NCBI GenBank assembly: GCA_017615635.1
Contig: JAFZZR010000198.1
Location: 1 to 33,055 of the forward strand
From: Lentisphaeria bacterium
Lineage (GTDB): Bacteria > Verrucomicrobiota > Lentisphaeria > Victivallales > UBA1829
DNA length: 33,055 nt
Direction: 5' to 3'
The notes beneath the pieces were generated by a model. That model did not search any database, was not told the origin of the DNA, and saw nothing but the letters and a program-made list of their open reading frames with translations. Within the stretch, counting starts at the first letter, position 1, and each line of letters opens with the position of its first letter. The translations under genes were made by a program, and so were the position numbers. Shown here one piece after another: positions 7,973 to 16,600 of the stretch.

Positions 7973-10054
7973 ATGGAAAAACTGTACCTCGGTATCGATA
8001 TCGGCTCCACAACCTTCAAGGCGGTCCTCATGACGGATCGGGGACGCGTCCGCCATACGCTTTATCAACGGACCAAACCCGTGGACTCCGGACGGGTCCG
8101 CTGCATCGGCGCATGCTCCCGCTGCGGCGCCTGCAATTTCGGACAGCTCCGGAAAACGGTGGATCAGTTCCTCAAGGACAGCGGCGTATCGTCCCTGAAG
8201 GACATCGCCTGCACCGTAGTCACCGGCAGCCAGATCGTGGAGGACACCAGAGACTTTCTGCCCTTTGATTTTCAGGTCAGCGAGGTGACCGCGCACGTGG
8301 CCGGCGCCCGGCATTACCATCCGGACTGCGAAGCAATTCTGGATGTAGGCGGACAGGACAGCAAGGCCATGGTCTACAACCGCGAAATGCAGATGTGGAA
8401 CTACAAGATGAGCGGGATCTGCGCGGCGGGTACGGGTGCGTTTCTGGACAGCGTGGCGGCGAAGCTCAATATCCCCGTGAGCGAAATGGCCGACAAAGTG
8501 AACTATGACAGTTCCCTGGAGTTTTCCAGTGTCTGCGCCGTTCTGGGCGCCACTTCCATCAACAAGTTCAAAAACCGGTATCCGCTGGGCGAAATCATCG
8601 GCGGCGCCTGCCGTGCACAGGCCCGGACCATCATGTCCGGCGTCGGCGAACTTTTCCAGGGATACAAAGGCACGATCATTTTCCAGGGCGGAGTGGCCTA
8701 CAACCGGGCCGTTGCCTACTATCTGCAGGATATCACCGGCAACAAGTTCGTCGTCCCCGAATTCCATGCGGTCATGGGCGCTCTGGGCGCAGCCTGCCTG
8801 GCCCGGGAATACACGGCCAGCAAAGGACGGCTGGACCACACGGTCAATGCGCCGATCCCCGAGTATCCGCTGGAATCCATACGGATGCGCACCATCTCCA
8901 CGGCCCGGGACTTCCACGCCCACAAGGACGAAATCTGTATCGGGAGAAATCTCTTCTTCCCGGCGGAGATCCTGAACGCCCTGGGCGCGAAGATCCTGAC
9001 GCTGGAGACCTATGCCGCGCTCTTCGCCCGCAACGGGAAACGGGTGAAAAAGGCGTTCGACCATGCCGCCTGCAAAGGTTTTTCCAGCGAGACCTGCTCC
9101 TTCCTCCGCGTTTTGGAAGGAATCGATCTGCCGAGAGCCGAATTCTGCTTCTCCACATCCCAGCCGTGCCAGCAGGGCGAACGCATCTTCCGGGATCTGG
9201 TCCGCACCGCCGGGATCGAAGACCGCTTCATTTCTCTTCAGACGCCGCCCAACATGGACGGAAACGGCGTGGAGCATCTGGCGGAAGATCTGGAGCGTTC
9301 CGTCTCCGAGCTGGAGAAGAAGACCGGTCTGAAAATGGATATGGGCAAGCTGGCCGAAGCCTGCAACAACGCCAACGAGGCCCGGATCTGGTCGCTTAAA
9401 GTGAACAATCTCCGCGCCTCCAGCCGCCCGCTGATCCGCGGTTCGCAGGCCGTGTACTTCGCCTCCATCTTCTCCCAGATGTGGGGACGCAAGGACATGA
9501 TCGACATTCAGCGGACACTCTATCACGAGCTGGAAGAGCTGGCGGCGAAGCCCTCCACCGTTTCCATCGACGGCACCCACCGGCTTCTCTGGCTTCATCT
9601 GCCGCCCTTCTACCACAGCGGTCTGCTGGACTACATCGAGGAAACCTGCCGGGCGCCCATCGTGTTCGAAGAGGTCAACTACATCGGCTGGGATCCGCTG
9701 GACCCCGATGATCCCTACCGTTCTCTGGCGCGGAAGATCCTGACCACCGGATTCATGGACCCGGATCTGCGCGTCAAGGCCATCTGTGAAGTCGTCCGGC
9801 AGTTCCGGGCGGATGGATGCATCCTGTACAATCACGGATTCGGACGCTGCTCCATGTCCGACAGTTCCTTCATCAAACATGCCCGCGAAGAACTCACCAG
9901 GGCCAAGATCCCGCTTCTGGTGCTCGACGGAGACTGCATGGACCAGACGGTGGACCCCTGCAGCACGCTGACCAAGGTTTCCGCCTACGTCGAAGCGCTC
10001 AACGAAAAGAAATACGGCAGCATCTTCGGCCCCGTCACGGCAAAGGCGGACTGA
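7973..10054 (+). CDS. Fused BadF/HgdC-type activator ATPase and 2-hydroxyacyl-CoA dehydratase/double-cubane-type protein
   Basis: The 693-residue protein joins two partners that are normally separate. Residues 1-280 are an ASKHA activator ATPase: GIDIGSTTFK at 7-16, LDVGGQDSK at 123-131, GICAAGTGAFLD with Cys150 and SSVCAVLGATS with Cys188 (the two cysteines that hold the inter-subunit [4Fe-4S] cluster in HgdC), and FQGGVAYN. Residues about 325-685 match the HgdB/FldB/YjiM family, with cysteines at 367, 375, 399, 616, 626 and 655. Such systems use ATP to drive electrons to very low potential, for acyl-CoA dehydration or reductions by the double-cubane protein. Unusually, the activator part has C-x3-C-x2-C-x2-C at 44-54, a possible extra Fe-S or metal site. 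No CoA transferase or second dehydratase subunit is nearby, so the substrate is unknown. Confidence 0.85.
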   Translation: MEKLYLGIDIGSTTFKAVLMTDRGRVRHTLYQRTKPVDSGRVRCIGACSRCGACNFGQLRKTVDQFLKDSGVSSLKDIACTVVTGSQIVEDTRDFLPFDFQVSEVTAHVAGARHYHPDCEAILDVGGQDSKAMVYNREMQMWNYKMSGICAAGTGAFLDSVAAKLNIPVSEMADKVNYDSSLEFSSVCAVLGATSINKFKNRYPLGEIIGGACRAQARTIMSGVGELFQGYKGTIIFQGGVAYNRAVAYYLQDITGNKFVVPEFHAVMGALGAACLAREYTASKGRLDHTVNAPIPEYPLESIRMRTISTARDFHAHKDEICIGRNLFFPAEILNALGAKILTLETYAALFARNGKRVKKAFDHAACKGFSSETCSFLRVLEGIDLPRAEFCFSTSQPCQQGERIFRDLVRTAGIEDRFISLQTPPNMDGNGVEHLAEDLERSVSELEKKTGLKMDMGKLAEACNNANEARIWSLKVNNLRASSRPLIRGSQAVYFASIFSQMWGRKDMIDIQRTLYHELEELAAKPSTVSIDGTHRLLWLHLPPFYHSGLLDYIEETCRAPIVFEEVNYIGWDPLDPDDPYRSLARKILTTGFMDPDLRVKAICEVVRQFRADGCILYNHGFGRCSMSDSSFIKHAREELTRAKIPLLVLDGDCMDQTVDPCSTLTKVSAYVEALNEKKYGSIFGPVTAKAD

Positions 10055-10077
10055 CCGGAAAAATCGGGACCCGGGTC

Positions 10078-11049
10078 TTATTCTTCCGACTCGCGGCTGA
10101 ACCCGATCCGTTTTCCCGAAAGCGTAATGTATAGACGGTGCCCCGCAACGGGCATCTTCCGCATCCGCCGGGTGAACGGCATATTCAGCAGACGGTCGAA
10201 CCGTTCAACCGTCCTTCTGTCCGGAATCACGTTGCTGCCGGCCAGGTGGGAGAGCCACAGCCGGAGAACACGGATCCGAATGGCTGGATGCATGGCCCGC
10301 CAGGCGTCCGCATCGAAAAGATCCCGCTCCGCCGCGATCTGCACGGCTGTCTCTTCCAAGAAGGAGGCGTCCTGCTCCAGCACGGCCGCGGAGGCCAGGA
10401 TCCCGCCCGGTGCGAAGGGCAGCCGCTCGCCGATGAGAGGCAGGATCCGGTTCCGCAGGAAATTTCGGGCGGCATCGTCTTCCGCATTGGTGGCGTCTTC
10501 GTTCCAGTCCGTCACGCGGGCCTGCGCCAGAATCTCCTTCAGGTCCTCCTTGGAGAATCCGAGAAGCGGACGGAGGAACCGGATTCCTTCCACAACGCAG
10601 TCCGCGCGCAGACCGGCAAGAGAAGAAGCGTTGCCTCCGCGGAACAGCCGGAGCAGCAGATTTTCCCGCACGTCGTCGCCGTGATGCGCCGTGATCACGT
10701 CGCTTATTGCCAGCTGCCCGGAAGGAATGATGTCATGCCAGGCATCCAGACGGCAGCGCCGGGCAGCCTCTTCCCATCCCTCGTTTTTTCTGCGGTGTGC
10801 GGGCACATCCAGATCCGCATGAAAAAACGGGATCGAACGTTCTTCGCAGAAACGGCGGCAGAACGCCAGTTCCCGGATCCCGGTTTCCCGGTCCCGGATA
10901 CCGTGCGTGAAATGAACGGCGGTGAAAGGGATCCCCGCCTGTTCGAGCAGCAGGAGCAGAGCCGTGCTGTCCACGCCGCCGCTGAAGGACGCATAATGGA
11001 TCCGTCCCCGGATCCGGTCGAGAAAGGCTTCCGGCAGAGGTCCTTTCAT
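10078..11049 (-). CDS. tilS: tRNA(Ile)-lysidine synthase, short form
   Basis: TilS modifies C34 of the CAU-anticodon tRNA-Ile to lysidine with ATP and lysine, letting it read AUA. The PP-loop SGGVDST is at residues 23-29; H-F-T-H-G-I-R-D, T-A-H-H-G-D-D-x-x-E-N and the late N-F-L-R-N-R-I-L-P element also match. At 323 residues it resembles the shorter TilS forms and has only a reduced C-terminal region compared with E. coli (about 430). The start is the ATG at 11049, which overlaps the trxA stop codon as ATGA; the upstream in-frame extension to 11091 lies inside trxA. It is last in the ricT-cmk-trxA-tilS chain. Confidence 0.92.
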   Translation of the reverse strand: MKGPLPEAFLDRIRGRIHYASFSGGVDSTALLLLLEQAGIPFTAVHFTHGIRDRETGIRELAFCRRFCEERSIPFFHADLDVPAHRRKNEGWEEAARRCRLDAWHDIIPSGQLAISDVITAHHGDDVRENLLLRLFRGGNASSLAGLRADCVVEGIRFLRPLLGFSKEDLKEILAQARVTDWNEDATNAEDDAARNFLRNRILPLIGERLPFAPGGILASAAVLEQDASFLEETAVQIAAERDLFDADAWRAMHPAIRIRVLRLWLSHLAGSNVIPDRRTVERFDRLLNMPFTRRMRKMPVAGHRLYITLSGKRIGFSRESEE

Positions 11050-11366
11050 AGGTGCTTCTTCAGCAGGGCAAGCAGCTCCGCCCTGCCGCAAAGCCCGACA
11101 TGAGTTTCGAGGACGGCCCCGTCCTTGAACAGGATCAGCGTCGGGATGTTGACGATCATATATTCCGCGGCCACGGCCGGAGCCTCGGTCACGTCGACCT
11201 TGCCCACGGACACCGTTTCCGGGATCTCGGCGATCATCTCATCCAGTGTTTTCGCCTGGATTTTACAGGGCCCGCACCATTCGCTGAAGAAATCCGCCAG
11301 GACCAATCCTCCGGTCCGGACGGCACTGCGGAATTCCTCTTCATTCCAGATCTGTACAGTACTCAT
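11046..11366 (-). CDS. trxA: Thioredoxin
   Basis: This 106-residue classical thioredoxin has the redox motif WCGPC at residues 30-34 and the cis-proline region NIPTLILF. It reduces protein disulfides and supplies electrons to enzymes such as ribonucleotide reductase. It overlaps the upstream fusion gene and the downstream tilS gene by 4 bp each (ATGA), so the whole unit is likely translated in a coupled way. No thioredoxin reductase is in the window. Confidence 0.95.
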   Translation of the reverse strand: MSTVQIWNEEEFRSAVRTGGLVLADFFSEWCGPCKIQAKTLDEMIAEIPETVSVGKVDVTEAPAVAAEYMIVNIPTLILFKDGAVLETHVGLCGRAELLALLKKHL

Positions 11367-12442
11367 GATTTTTTACCCTCCCCCATTGTAAAAAGATCCG
11401 ATATTTCTCCGGGCACCCGGCTGGGGCGTCCGGTTTTCGAGTTCAAACAGGCATGCCAGGTGTACCCTTCGGCGAGAAGCGTGTCACCCCGTTTCACAGT
11501 GCAGTCCACGCGGAGGCGGACGCCTTTGATCTCGGTCAGGGTGGCAGTGATGACCAGCTTGTCCTCGAAATGCGCGGGCGAGTGATACCGGCACACGGCT
11601 TCGAGGACGGGCAGACCGAATCCCGTCTTCTCCATCTGGGTATAACTGAAGGAGATGCTTCTCATGAGCTCGGCCCGGGCCATTTCAAAGTAAACCAGAT
11701 AATTGGCATAATACACGACCCCCATCTGATCGGTATCCGCAAAGGGAACCTGATACTCGATGGAGGCGGAAACGCTTTTCCGGATCTTCGAGAGCATAAA
11801 GAAAAGCACTTCCTCCGCCGTCATGTCGCTGCTGTCCACCAGGATCGCATCCTCCGCCTGACGCAGCGGCGCCGTCGCACGCTGCGAGTCCCGGAGATCC
11901 CGTTCCGCTATCTGGGCGGCCACGCTTTCCACGGTGGCGCCGTCCGGCGTTTCCCCATCCTGGGCGAGACGGCGGAGAGCGCGGACGCGGGGCGAGGCGG
12001 TCAAAAAGAATTTATAGCGGGCATCCGGGAAAACGGCGGTCCCGATGTCCCGTCCTTCCATGACGATCATGGAGTGTTTGGCCGCATCGCGCTGGATCCC
12101 CATGGTCCAGCTGCGGACACCCGGCAGAACCGCCACGGAGGAGGCGCCTCCGGCGACCTCGGATTTCCGCAGTTCCTCACCGGGGAATGTGCCGTCGATC
12201 TCGATCTCCGGATTCGCGCCGGGTTCGGGCGAAGCGTACCGGACCGTCGTATTTTTCAGCATGGCGCATACGGCCTCTTCATCGGAAAAACCGATCCCGA
12301 GACGGATCGCCTTCCAGGCAATGGCCCGGTAGAGCGAACCCGTGTTGATGTACGGGATGCCGAGTTCCTTCGCAAGATTCTTCGCTGCGGTGCTCTTTCC
12401 GGAGGCCGCGGGCCCGTCTATGGCGATTACCGAACTGCTCAT
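11363..12442 (-). CDS. cmk: Cytidylate kinase fused to a YbgC-like hotdog thioesterase
   Basis: One uninterrupted 359-residue frame carries two complete domains. Residues 1-220 are CMP kinase, which phosphorylates CMP/dCMP: P-loop GPAASGKST at 10-18, INTGSLYRAIAWKAI, EGRDIGTAVFPDA and the lid arginines around 181-194 (RDLRDSQRATAPLR). Residues about 225-345 are a 4-hydroxybenzoyl-CoA thioesterase/YbgC-type hotdog domain with FADTDQMGVVYYANYLVYFEMAR; Asp238 is the expected catalytic residue for acyl-CoA hydrolysis. The kinase part is of normal full length, so this looks like a true gene fusion rather than an overlap. It overlaps ricT upstream and trxA downstream by 4 bp each. I do not know a described enzyme with this architecture. 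Confidence 0.88.
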   Translation of the reverse strand: MSSSVIAIDGPAASGKSTAAKNLAKELGIPYINTGSLYRAIAWKAIRLGIGFSDEEAVCAMLKNTTVRYASPEPGANPEIEIDGTFPGEELRKSEVAGGASSVAVLPGVRSWTMGIQRDAAKHSMIVMEGRDIGTAVFPDARYKFFLTASPRVRALRRLAQDGETPDGATVESVAAQIAERDLRDSQRATAPLRQAEDAILVDSSDMTAEEVLFFMLSKIRKSVSASIEYQVPFADTDQMGVVYYANYLVYFEMARAELMRSISFSYTQMEKTGFGLPVLEAVCRYHSPAHFEDKLVITATLTEIKGVRLRVDCTVKRGDTLLAEGYTWHACLNSKTGRPSRVPGEISDLFTMGEGKKS

Positions 12443-13467
12443 GATTCTTTTCCCTTTCCTTTCTCCTGGCGAGGAGCGTTCTGTCCTTCTCCCTTCCGGC
12501 GGTCACGGTCACGGTCGCGATGCGGATTCTGAGAATTCTTTCCCCCGCCCTCGTTGCCCCGGGGCGCGCCCTCGCCGGACGGAGAAGGCTTTCCATCCTT
12601 CTGGCCGCCGTCGCGCAGCTTGTATTTCTCGGGATAGGTGACGCGGACGTCGTCTCCGGAACAGGTGACGGTCCTCTGAGAGTCCTCCAGCTGGATCACG
12701 ACCTTCCTTGTCAGGAGATTCCGATCGGTGACCCGGCCGAAGCCCTCCTTGCATTCGCAGAAATCGCCGCGGCGCGGCATGTTTTTCTCCAGCTCGAGGT
12801 AGCCTTCATGCTCGTACTTGAGGCAGCATTTGAGGCGTCCGCAGACACCGGAGATCGTGCCCGGCGTCAGCGAAAGATCCTGTTCCTTGGCCATCTTGAC
12901 GTTGATGGAGGGGAAATCGCGCATGTACAGGCAGCAGCAGAGGGGGCGTCCGCACATGGCGATCCCGCCCACGATGGCCGTTTCGTCGCGGACTCCGATC
13001 TGGCGCAGCTCGATCCTCGTATTGAACTCCTGGGAGAGGACTTTGACCAGTTCGCGGAAATCCACCCGGCCTTCCGCGCTGAACTGGATCTGGATCAGCT
13101 TTCCGTCGAAGGAGTGATGCGCGTTGATCAGCTTCATGGGCAGGTTCAGACGGTCGATATGCAGCTGCGTCGTCCGAAGCGTCCCTTTGGAACGCATCTG
13201 ATTCTCGTTGGCCTTGCCCATATCCACCACGGTCGCCTTCCGGATGATCCCGGGTATCTCGCCCGTTTTCCAGTCCGGGCCCTTCTCCGGCGTGGGCGGG
13301 GGAACGGGCGCGCCGCCGACACCGTACACTTTGCACACCTGTCCGTAATCCTGATAGAAATCCTTGCGGATCACGCAGTAATCGCCCAGCTTCAGATTCT
13401 GGGAGTCGTCTCCGCGCGCCCGGTACTTGGCTCCGTTATCCAGCAGTATTTCGTAAAAAAGCTCCAT
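12439..13467 (-). CDS. ricT: PSP1-domain protein, RicT/YaaT-like
   Basis: RicT is a PSP1-domain protein; in Bacillus the RicA-RicF-RicT complex carries Fe-S clusters and promotes RNase Y-dependent RNA maturation. The 342-residue product contains the PSP1 core (about 70-225) with the cysteine sets MCGRPLCCCLYM (C172, C177-179) and VCGRLKCCLKYE (C209, C214-215), plus CEC at 237-239, all consistent with cluster binding. The C-terminal 55 residues are a low-complexity Gly/Lys/Arg tail with an RDRDRDRR run, likely a flexible nucleic-acid-binding tail. A clear promoter (13503-13531) and an AGAAGG ribosome site precede the ATG. It leads a four-gene chain with 4-bp overlaps. RicA and RicF partners are not visible. 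Confidence 0.88.
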   Translation of the reverse strand: MELFYEILLDNGAKYRARGDDSQNLKLGDYCVIRKDFYQDYGQVCKVYGVGGAPVPPPTPEKGPDWKTGEIPGIIRKATVVDMGKANENQMRSKGTLRTTQLHIDRLNLPMKLINAHHSFDGKLIQIQFSAEGRVDFRELVKVLSQEFNTRIELRQIGVRDETAIVGGIAMCGRPLCCCLYMRDFPSINVKMAKEQDLSLTPGTISGVCGRLKCCLKYEHEGYLELEKNMPRRGDFCECKEGFGRVTDRNLLTRKVVIQLEDSQRTVTCSGDDVRVTYPEKYKLRDGGQKDGKPSPSGEGAPRGNEGGGKNSQNPHRDRDRDRRKGEGQNAPRQEKGKGKES

Positions 13468-13502
13468 GATGCCCTTCTTTCCATTGTAATATCATGGCAG
13501 GT

Positions 13503-13531
13503 AAGATATCACGGAATGACGGGCTTTGCAA
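13503..13531 (-). promoter_or_regulatory. Promoter for ricT-cmk-trxA-tilS
   Basis: On the minus strand: TTGCAA (13531-13526), 17 bp spacer, TATCTT (13508-13503), 36 bp before the ricT ATG. Confidence 0.6.
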
Positions 13532-13640
13532 GCCGGAAACACGCCCTTCTCATCAAAAAAAGAGATAAACCGACGCCGGATGCCGCTCACCCCGCACAGG
13601 AGAAAGGATATTACGATCGTTTTGCCTGTGTCTTTCCGCT

Positions 13641-16600
13641 TCAGCTGGCCGCCAGCATGCCCGCCGTCACCGTGTAACTGGTGCTGTACTTCTTTACATC
13701 CGCGCAGGCCGCACGCAGATAGTAGACGCCTGCGGCCAGCTTGGACTTCGTCGCCAGCGTGTCGCTGTCCAGCGCGCTGAGCGTCACCGCCTTGCCCGCA
13801 CTGTTCAGCAGCGAGAGTTTGAGCTCGCCGCCCTTCTGCGCCGACGCCGTCTTCGCGTTCATGTCGAGCGACACCTGTCCCTTCTTCTGCACTTCCAGCT
13901 TGATGAAGTCCTTGGGATCGCCCAGCCCAACCCAGCCTGTGATCTTCTGCGCCGAAGAGAGCTTGAGCGCTTTCTTTTCACCGGCCGCCGCCAGCGTGTC
14001 GTTGGTGAAGTCGCCCTTCGGACAGATGTTGCTGACCTTCTGCGAAACGACCTTCGAGATATTTCCGGCCGCGTCGATACCGCGGAAGTACACCGTCCCG
14101 TTCGACTTCAGCGTCACTCCGGCACTCTTGTAACTCTTCCATGTCTCTTTGTCCAGGCTGTACTGCTTCTTCGAACTGTCCGAACTGAAGTCGGCCTTGA
14201 CCGTAACGCTTCCGTTCGTCATGGCCGTGGTGGAGACCGAAGCCGTGGGCTTGGCCGGTGCAACCTTGTCGATGTTCGACACCTTGAAGCTGGTGACGGC
14301 GGAGATATTTCCCGCCGCATCGATGCCACGGAAATACACCATGCCGTTCTGCTTCAGCGTCACGCCGGCCGCCTTATAACTCTTCCATGTCGACTTATCC
14401 AGACTGTACTGCTTCTTCGCCGAATCCGCGCTGAAAGTCGCCGTCAAGGTCACGTTCCGATTCGTGGCCTTGGTGATGTCCGCCGACACCTTGGGTTTAC
14501 TTGGCGCCGTCTTGTCGATATTCGTCACCTTGTACGTGGTGACAGACGAGATATTTCCCGCCGCGTCAAGTCCGCGGAAGTAGTACGTGCCATTGGCCGC
14601 AACCGCGACAGCCGAACTGTAGGTCTTCCAGGTCTTGTTATCCGTGGAGTACTGCTTCTTCGAACTGTCGGTACTGAATGTCGCCGTCAGCGTGATATTC
14701 TTGTTCGTCGCCGCCGTCGTGCTCGCCTTCACTGTCGGCTTCGTAGGCGCAACCTTGTCGATGTTCGACACTTTGAAGCTGGTAACGGCGGAAATGTTCC
14801 CGGCCGCGTCCGTGCCCCGGAAGTAGTACGTGCCATTGGCCGTAACCGTGAGGGGCTTGGAATAGGTCGTCCAGGTCTTGTTGTCCGTGGAGTACTGCTT
14901 CTTCGCCGAATCCGTACTGAACGTCGCCGTCAAGGTCACGCTCTTGTTCGTCATGGCCGTGGTGCTCGCCGCCACCGTCGGCTTCGTCGGCGCCACCTTG
15001 TCGATGTTACTCACCGCATAGCTGGTAACATTCGAGATGTTCCCCGCCGCATCAATGCCGCGGAAGTAGTACGTCCCGTTGGCCGCAACAGAGACAGCCG
15101 AACTGTACGTCTTCCACGTCGCATTGTCCGTGGAGTACTGCTTCTTCGCCGAATCCGTACTGAACGTCGCCGTCAAGGTAACATTCTGATTCGTGGCCGC
15201 CGTCGTGCTCGCCGCCACCGTGGGCTTAGCGGGAGGTGTGATGTCCGTGCGGATCCGTAACGTTAGATTGCCGTCATTTTTCAGCAAATCATAATATTTT
15301 GAATCGTATTCCAAAATCGCCCCGTTAACCGTGAGCGAACCGTATTGGGTTTCCGCCGTGCCGATGGAGATCGTCTTGGTAAACGAGGAGGCTCCCTGCG
15401 CCAGCTTGTAGATCCCTTCTGCCTGATCCGCCGCAACCGTGATGGTGAAGGTCGGTGTCCCTCTGATCCCGGACAGATCGTTGATCAGGTATCCGGCTCC
15501 AGTCGTCCGGCCCGCCACCGTAAAGTCGATGACAGCTCCGGCACACGCGGAAACCACCGCACCCGCCGCCATGGTCAGCGGGCCAGCGAGCCTTCCACCA
15601 CTGTGAACTTCCATTCGGCCGCTGTTGTTAACAGTGGTACTGTTGGCCATGCCGCCGCTGGAGACATGCAGATAGCCCCAATTATAACTTGCTTGTCCGT
15701 TGACTATAATACTATTAGCCGTACCGCCGCTGGAGACAAATAGCCAGCCGCCGGCGTTAACGGTTGTACTGTTGGCCGTGCCCCCGCTGGAGACATACAT
15801 GCTGCCATAACTGTCTATGGTGGTGCTGTTGGCTGTCGTCCCTGAATGAACTGTAGCGGTCCCATAAAGTCCACCAATATTCCGACTGTTAAAGGTGTTT
15901 GGCTTGAAAGTAACATTCGCACTGATCGCTACTTTTACATATCCGCCGTTTTCCACGATATCCAAGGCCGTGCCCCCACTGGAGACAACCAGGAAGCCCC
16001 AATCGTTGACGGTGGTGCTGTTGGCCGTGCCCCCGCTGGAGACATACATGCTGCCGAACATGTTGACGGTGGTGCTGTTGGTCGTGCCCCCGGAATAAAC
16101 GATGGCAGACTCGTGATATCCTCCGACAGTCAAACAGGAAAGAACGTTCCCCTTCGAAACAAGCCCGGCGACATCTCCTCCGTAATAGACATTGGCATCC
16201 CGCTCAAGATATGTAACTTTTGCGCTTGTACCAGCACAGACAGTACCTTTCCATGGATTGAATGCAATACTCGCCGTGCCTCCGGCGGAGACATACATGC
16301 TGCCGCCATATTTGACGGTGGTGCAGCTTGCCGTGCCGCCACTGGAAACAACCATGCTGCCGCCGGAGTTGACGGTGGTGCTGTTGGCCGTGCCGCCGAT
16401 GCAAAACACACTGCCGCCGGAGTTGACGGTGGTGCTGTTGGCTGTGCCGCCGTTGTAGACATACAGATAGCCCATGGAGTTGACGGCGGTGCTGTTGGCC
16501 GTACCGCTGGAATAGATGATAGCAGAGAACCCGCTATTGATCTCCAGATTCGAAATTTCATTACATTTCGAGGTGATGCCATTGAGCCCATTCCCGTAAT

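Noticed and set aside
7808..9880. 690-codon minus-strand open frame opposite the activator-dehydratase gene
   Set aside because: Same codon-bias effect; the plus-strand product has conserved ATPase and Fe-S motifs.
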